From the NCBI RefSeq assembly GCF_047121295.1, contig NZ_CP139447.1:7254001-7318000 (forward strand): a DNA stretch of 64,000 nucleotides. Reading direction: 5' to 3'. The stretch comes from Longispora sp047121295. GTDB taxonomy: Bacteria > Actinomycetota > Actinomycetes > Mycobacteriales > Micromonosporaceae. The first letter of the stretch is position 1. Every line of letters starts with the position of its first letter. Below the pieces are notes generated by a model that saw only the letters and a program-made list of their open reading frames with translations, had not been told where the DNA came from and made no database searches. A program made the position numbers and the translations under genes. Shown in pieces: positions 61,112 through 64,000 of this stretch.

Positions 61112-63019
61112 CTACCGCACCGTCGTGGTGACGGTCGTGGTGACGTCCCGCAGCCCCGGGCGGGGCAGGAACAGGTCCCGGAGCCGGGTCAGGGTGGGCT
61201 CGCCGTCGGTGTCGAAGCGGTACAGGCTGAGGTAGCCGCCGCGCCCGCCGACCGCGATCACGTGCCCGGCCCCGAACGGCAGCACCGCGAGGCCCTTGGG
61301 GAAGTCCGGCAGGTCCTCGACCAGGGCGAGGATCTCGGAGGTGGACCGGTCGTAGGCGGCGAGCTGCACGCCGTAGGAGACCGCGTAGACGACGTCGTCG
61401 AGGAGGACGCCGTTCTCGACGGTGTTGTCGAGCAGTTCCTCCCACCGGCTGACCAGCTCGCGGGTCGCGAGGCTGATCTCCTTCACGCCGTTCTCGCCGG
61501 TGATCACCAGGGTGTCCCCGGACGACCACATCCTCTTCGGGTACTCGTCGGTGTCCAGCTCCCACAGCGGCACCGCCGAGTCCGCGGGCAGCACGGACAC
61601 CACCCCGTTGCCGGCCGCGACGACCCGTTCACCGGTCGGCAGGTAGCAGCCGGCCCACAGCGAGGCGTCGCCGAGCCGAACGTGGTCGAGCCGGGCGCCG
61701 GTCGCGGCGTCCAGCTCGACGGCCCCGTCGTTCGTACAGGCCAGCAGGCGGGTGCCGTCGTTGTTCACCGCCACGGTGTGCGCGAGGGCGCCGAGCTGGT
61801 GCCGCCAGCGGACCCCGCCGTCGGCGTCGGCGCGGAACAGCCACTGGTCGCGGGTCAGGCCGACCCAGCCGCCGGGCACGGCGAGTACCCGTCGGGTGAA
61901 GCCCAGGCCGGTGACGTGGTGCGCCAGGAGCGTGAGCTGGGGTTCGCCCCGGGGATCGGCGACCAGGGCCACCACGGCCACCCCGTCGTCGGTCGCGACG
62001 TACAGGGTGTCGGGGTCCTCGGCGGACGGCTGGATGTCCCAGACGCACTGCCGGCGGAAGGGCGCGCGGGCCACGACGGCGAGGCTGGCCGGGTCGAGTC
62101 CGCAGACCTCGCCGTCCTGGGTCAGGACGTAGATCCGGTCGGCGGCGACGCCGAAGTCGACGAGCTGGTGAGGGAAGCCGTGCACGGTGGACACCAGGCG
62201 CGGGGTGGGCTCGGTGTTGTCCAGGACGTGCAGCACCCCGTCGAAGCCGCCGACGTACACCGTCCGGCAGTCCGGGGACAGGTCCAGGAACTCGATGTCG
62301 TCGCGGGCCAGCATCACCTGGTGCTGGACGGCGCCCTTGGCGTCGAGGACCAGCACCCCGTTGATCACGCAGTCGTTCTCGTCCACGCCGTCGTCCTGGG
62401 TGGCCCAGAACCGGCCGTGCCGGTGGTCGTACAGGATCCGGTGGATGTTGCCGCCGTCGAGCTTGACCATGTCGGGGAAGTCCAGCTCCGCGAGGGAGCC
62501 GAAGAACACCCGGCCGGCCTTGTCGGAGGCCACGTCGACGTCGGGGTGGTCGACGCAGAGCCATTCCAGCGCCACGTCCTCGGCGAACGACGGCTCGATC
62601 CGCTCGACCGTGAACGTCGCGACGTCGAGCACCACGATCTGCCGGAACCCGTTGTTCAGGTACACCCGGCCCTCGTGGAGGACCGCGCCCCGGCTGATCT
62701 GCGGCGAGGGCTCCTCGCCCTCCAACAGGTGCTCGACGGCGCCCACCGCCGCGGCGTCGAGCACGTCGACCAGGTCCAGGGTGTCGAGCCGCCAGCGCAG
62801 CAGCGTGCCCCGCTTGTCCTTGCCGATCACCCAGGTGCCGTCGCAGACCAGGGTGTAGACGGGCGCCTGGCCGGCGGGCACGGTACCGCTGCGGGCCGGG
62901 CTCGACCGGACGAGCCGCAGGTCGTCGTCGAGGAGGTGGACCCGTCCCGTGACATCGGAAGCCAGCAGGCCGGCGCCCGGGACAGGCAGGATCCGCACGA
63001 TGCGGTCGGTCAGTTCCAT
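61112..63019 (-). CDS. Second beta-propeller protein, WD/PQQ-like
   Basis: The 635-residue protein consists of repeated beta-blade units (ILPVPGAGLLASDVTGRVHLLDDDL, FLDLSPDCRTVYVGGFDGVLHVLDN, HTVAVNNDGTRLLACTNDGAVELDA) without a signal peptide. The blade consensus is looser than the WD40 gene downstream. GAAGGGA precedes the ATG at 63019. It starts right after the 18-residue peptide gene and the hairpin. It may bind the peptide, but no data show it. Confidence 0.82.
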   Translation of the reverse strand: MELTDRIVRILPVPGAGLLASDVTGRVHLLDDDLRLVRSSPARSGTVPAGQAPVYTLVCDGTWVIGKDKRGTLLRWRLDTLDLVDVLDAAAVGAVEHLLEGEEPSPQISRGAVLHEGRVYLNNGFRQIVVLDVATFTVERIEPSFAEDVALEWLCVDHPDVDVASDKAGRVFFGSLAELDFPDMVKLDGGNIHRILYDHRHGRFWATQDDGVDENDCVINGVLVLDAKGAVQHQVMLARDDIEFLDLSPDCRTVYVGGFDGVLHVLDNTEPTPRLVSTVHGFPHQLVDFGVAADRIYVLTQDGEVCGLDPASLAVVARAPFRRQCVWDIQPSAEDPDTLYVATDDGVAVVALVADPRGEPQLTLLAHHVTGLGFTRRVLAVPGGWVGLTRDQWLFRADADGGVRWRHQLGALAHTVAVNNDGTRLLACTNDGAVELDAATGARLDHVRLGDASLWAGCYLPTGERVVAAGNGVVSVLPADSAVPLWELDTDEYPKRMWSSGDTLVITGENGVKEISLATRELVSRWEELLDNTVENGVLLDDVVYAVSYGVQLAAYDRSTSEILALVEDLPDFPKGLAVLPFGAGHVIAVGGRGGYLSLYRFDTDGEPTLTRLRDLFLPRPGLRDVTTTVTTTVR

Positions 63020-63055
63020 GGCTGGTTCCCTTCTCGGGAGGGGTGGGGAATGGTT

Positions 63056-63085
63056 CGTGCCGCGGAGGTCACCCTCCGCGGCACG
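63056..63085 (-). terminator. 12-bp perfect hairpin between peptide gene and beta-propeller gene
   Basis: CGTGCCGCGGAG (63056-63067) pairs with CTCCGCGGCACG (63074-63085) over a 6-base loop. It lies eight bases after the peptide stop with no T-run. Such hairpins often lower expression of downstream genes relative to a highly made precursor peptide. Confidence 0.75.
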
Positions 63086-63093
63086 TTCGTCGG

Positions 63094-63150
63094 CTAGAGC
63101 GCGACGGCCTTGCGGGCGGAGACGCCCCGACGGATCGGCTTGCGGGTCAT
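63094..63150 (-). CDS. 18-residue basic peptide with perfect Shine-Dalgarno
   Basis: The gene reads MTRKPIRRGVSARKAVAL and ends in TAG. AAAGGAGGTG stands before the ATG at optimal distance, the best ribosome binding site in the window. The peptide has net charge about +6 and a hydrophobic end (AVAL). It heads an operon of beta-propeller, exporter, GTP cyclohydrolase II, WD40, FGE-like and luciferase-domain genes. It may be a precursor or carrier peptide, a leader that tunes translation, or a small toxin-like or regulatory peptide. Coding is inferred from the ribosome binding site and hairpin, not from similarity. Confidence 0.65.
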   Translation of the reverse strand: MTRKPIRRGVSARKAVAL

Positions 63151-63301
63151 GGAAACACCTCCTTTCCGGGTATCGGGGTGGACTGGTCACCGGGCCGGGG
63201 AGCTGGGGGAATTCCCGGTCCGGAGTCTGAGGGGCAGGCTTTCGATGGGCTAAGAGTCCCGTTTGTGGATCCCTTTTCGTTCCCGCTGCGTTCCTGCCCG
63301 G

Positions 63302-64000
63302 CTACGCTGCGACAGCGTTCGCCAGCGGTGCCCGGACCGCGCCCAGCGCCCGGGCGGCGGTCGCCTGCGCCTGGGCCGTCTTGCGCCGCAGCAGCGGGTC
63401 GTCGCTCATCACCAGCGGGTTGATCGCCATCCGCGAGGTGGCCCAGAAGACCCCGCCGTGCCGGGGGTCGGTCAGCTCCTCCAGGACCCGCACCGCCGCG
63501 TCCCGGGCGGACCAGGTGTCGATGCCGCCCCGGTGCAGTTCCTGGCTGGCCCGGAGGATGTGCCCGGCGTCCACGGCCCGGCGGGGCGGCCGGACCGTCG
63601 CGTCGCCCAGCGCCCGGCTCGCGGCCGTGACCAGCTTGTCGTCGCCGAGCAGCCGGCCGGCCTGGGCGAGGGCGAGCGCCAGCCGGGCCAGGGTGCCGCA
63701 CCGGGCCAGCTCCGCGACCGGGTGCGGCTCGACCAGCAGCGCCGCGAGCCGGTCGGCGATCGCCGGCAGCGGGTCGGTGTCGACCCCGTCCTCGCCGAGG
63801 TCCGCCGCCACGGTCATCGCCTCGACGGCGGCCACGGCCGTCATCGGGGACGCGACCAGCCGGTCCAGCGGCCGCCACGCCTCGGTCAGCCGGGCCGGGA
63901 AGACCCCGTCGCTGGCCTGGCTCAGGCAGCGGTTGAGGATGTCGGCGGCCCGGGCGCGCAGCTGGTCGTCGTCGTGGTGGTCCGCGCCGACGAGCAGGGC
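63302..64000 (-). CDS. Unrecognised Ala/Leu-rich helical protein (5' end outside window)
   Basis: The frame is open from the right edge to TAG at 63302-63304, giving at least 232 residues. It is helix-rich with repeating LA, RA and GG turns (DRLAALLVEPHPVAELARCGTLARLALALAQAGRLLGD, DAGHILRASQELHRGGIDTWSARDAAVRVLEEL, HGGVFWATSRMAINPLV), as in alpha/alpha-barrel or repeat proteins. An internal ATG at 63844 is not the start. It lies 151 bases upstream of the peptide gene on the same strand, so it may belong to the same cluster. I do not recognise the family. Confidence 0.65.
   Translation of the reverse strand, partial: ALLVGADHHDDDQLRARAADILNRCLSQASDGVFPARLTEAWRPLDRLVASPMTAVAAVEAMTVAADLGEDGVDTDPLPAIADRLAALLVEPHPVAELARCGTLARLALALAQAGRLLGDDKLVTAASRALGDATVRPPRRAVDAGHILRASQELHRGGIDTWSARDAAVRVLEELTDPRHGGVFWATSRMAINPLVMSDDPLLRRKTAQAQATAARALGAVRAPLANAVAA

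Overview
The window is high-GC DNA with dense actinomycete codon use, many GTG starts and many 4-base ATGA/GTGA gene overlaps. The gene content and order (ppa / dacB / Zincin_2 protease / tilS / hpt / ftsH / folE / folP / folB / folK / DUF3180) match a chromosomal core block known from Mycobacterium and other Actinobacteria. A filamentous actinomycete, perhaps Micromonosporaceae, is the best guess; the family is inference. No rRNA, tRNA, CRISPR array or insertion sequence was seen, and no stretch over 300 bases lacks a gene.

Layout. 1-5.9 kb: end of a low-complexity protein, a ThrE-type exporter, a stand-alone NuoD coupled to a MidA/NDUFAF7-type methyltransferase, and a large secreted protein. 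6.1-9.7 kb: a permease-like membrane protein, DUF3180, folK, folB, folP. 9.7-26 kb: an accessory block that interrupts the usual folE-folP adjacency. It holds a conjugation-like type IV secretion operon with no relaxase (10.6-18.3 kb), a PLD-nuclease/SF2-helicase/DUF3427 protein, an FtsK/EssC-like ATPase with two small partners, and a tiny secreted cysteine peptide behind a hairpin that covers its ribosome binding site. 26-35 kb: folE, ftsH, a DUF11-type lipoprotein, hpt, tilS, Zincin_2 protease, phosphoribosyltransferase, dacB, and divergent ppa. 35.6-43.4 kb: scramblase-like protein, a YbaB/EspC-like/WXG-like trio, a two-component system, a Ser/Thr kinase and a drug exporter.

43.5-51.6 kb: SGNH hydrolases and a MarR regulator flank an operon of KAS III/OleA-like condensing enzyme, glycosyltransferase, cytochrome P450, acyl-AMP ligase (OleC-like) and OleD-like reductase. 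No OleB is present. This looks like a small specialised-metabolite cluster that could make a 3-hydroxy acid or beta-lactone type product.

51.7-64 kb: the most interesting region. A GTP cyclohydrolase II, a WD40 beta-propeller, a formylglycine-generating-enzyme-like protein lacking the catalytic cysteine pair, and a SAM methyltransferase together recall ToxB, ToxC, ToxD and ToxA of toxoflavin (azapteridine) biosynthesis. They sit with two MFS exporters (one fused in frame to a nitroreductase), a cupin, a second beta-propeller, a luciferase-domain protein, and an 18-codon peptide gene that has a perfect Shine-Dalgarno and is followed by a 12-bp perfect hairpin. A ribosomal peptide at the head of a toxoflavin-like operon is the candidate undescribed system in this window.
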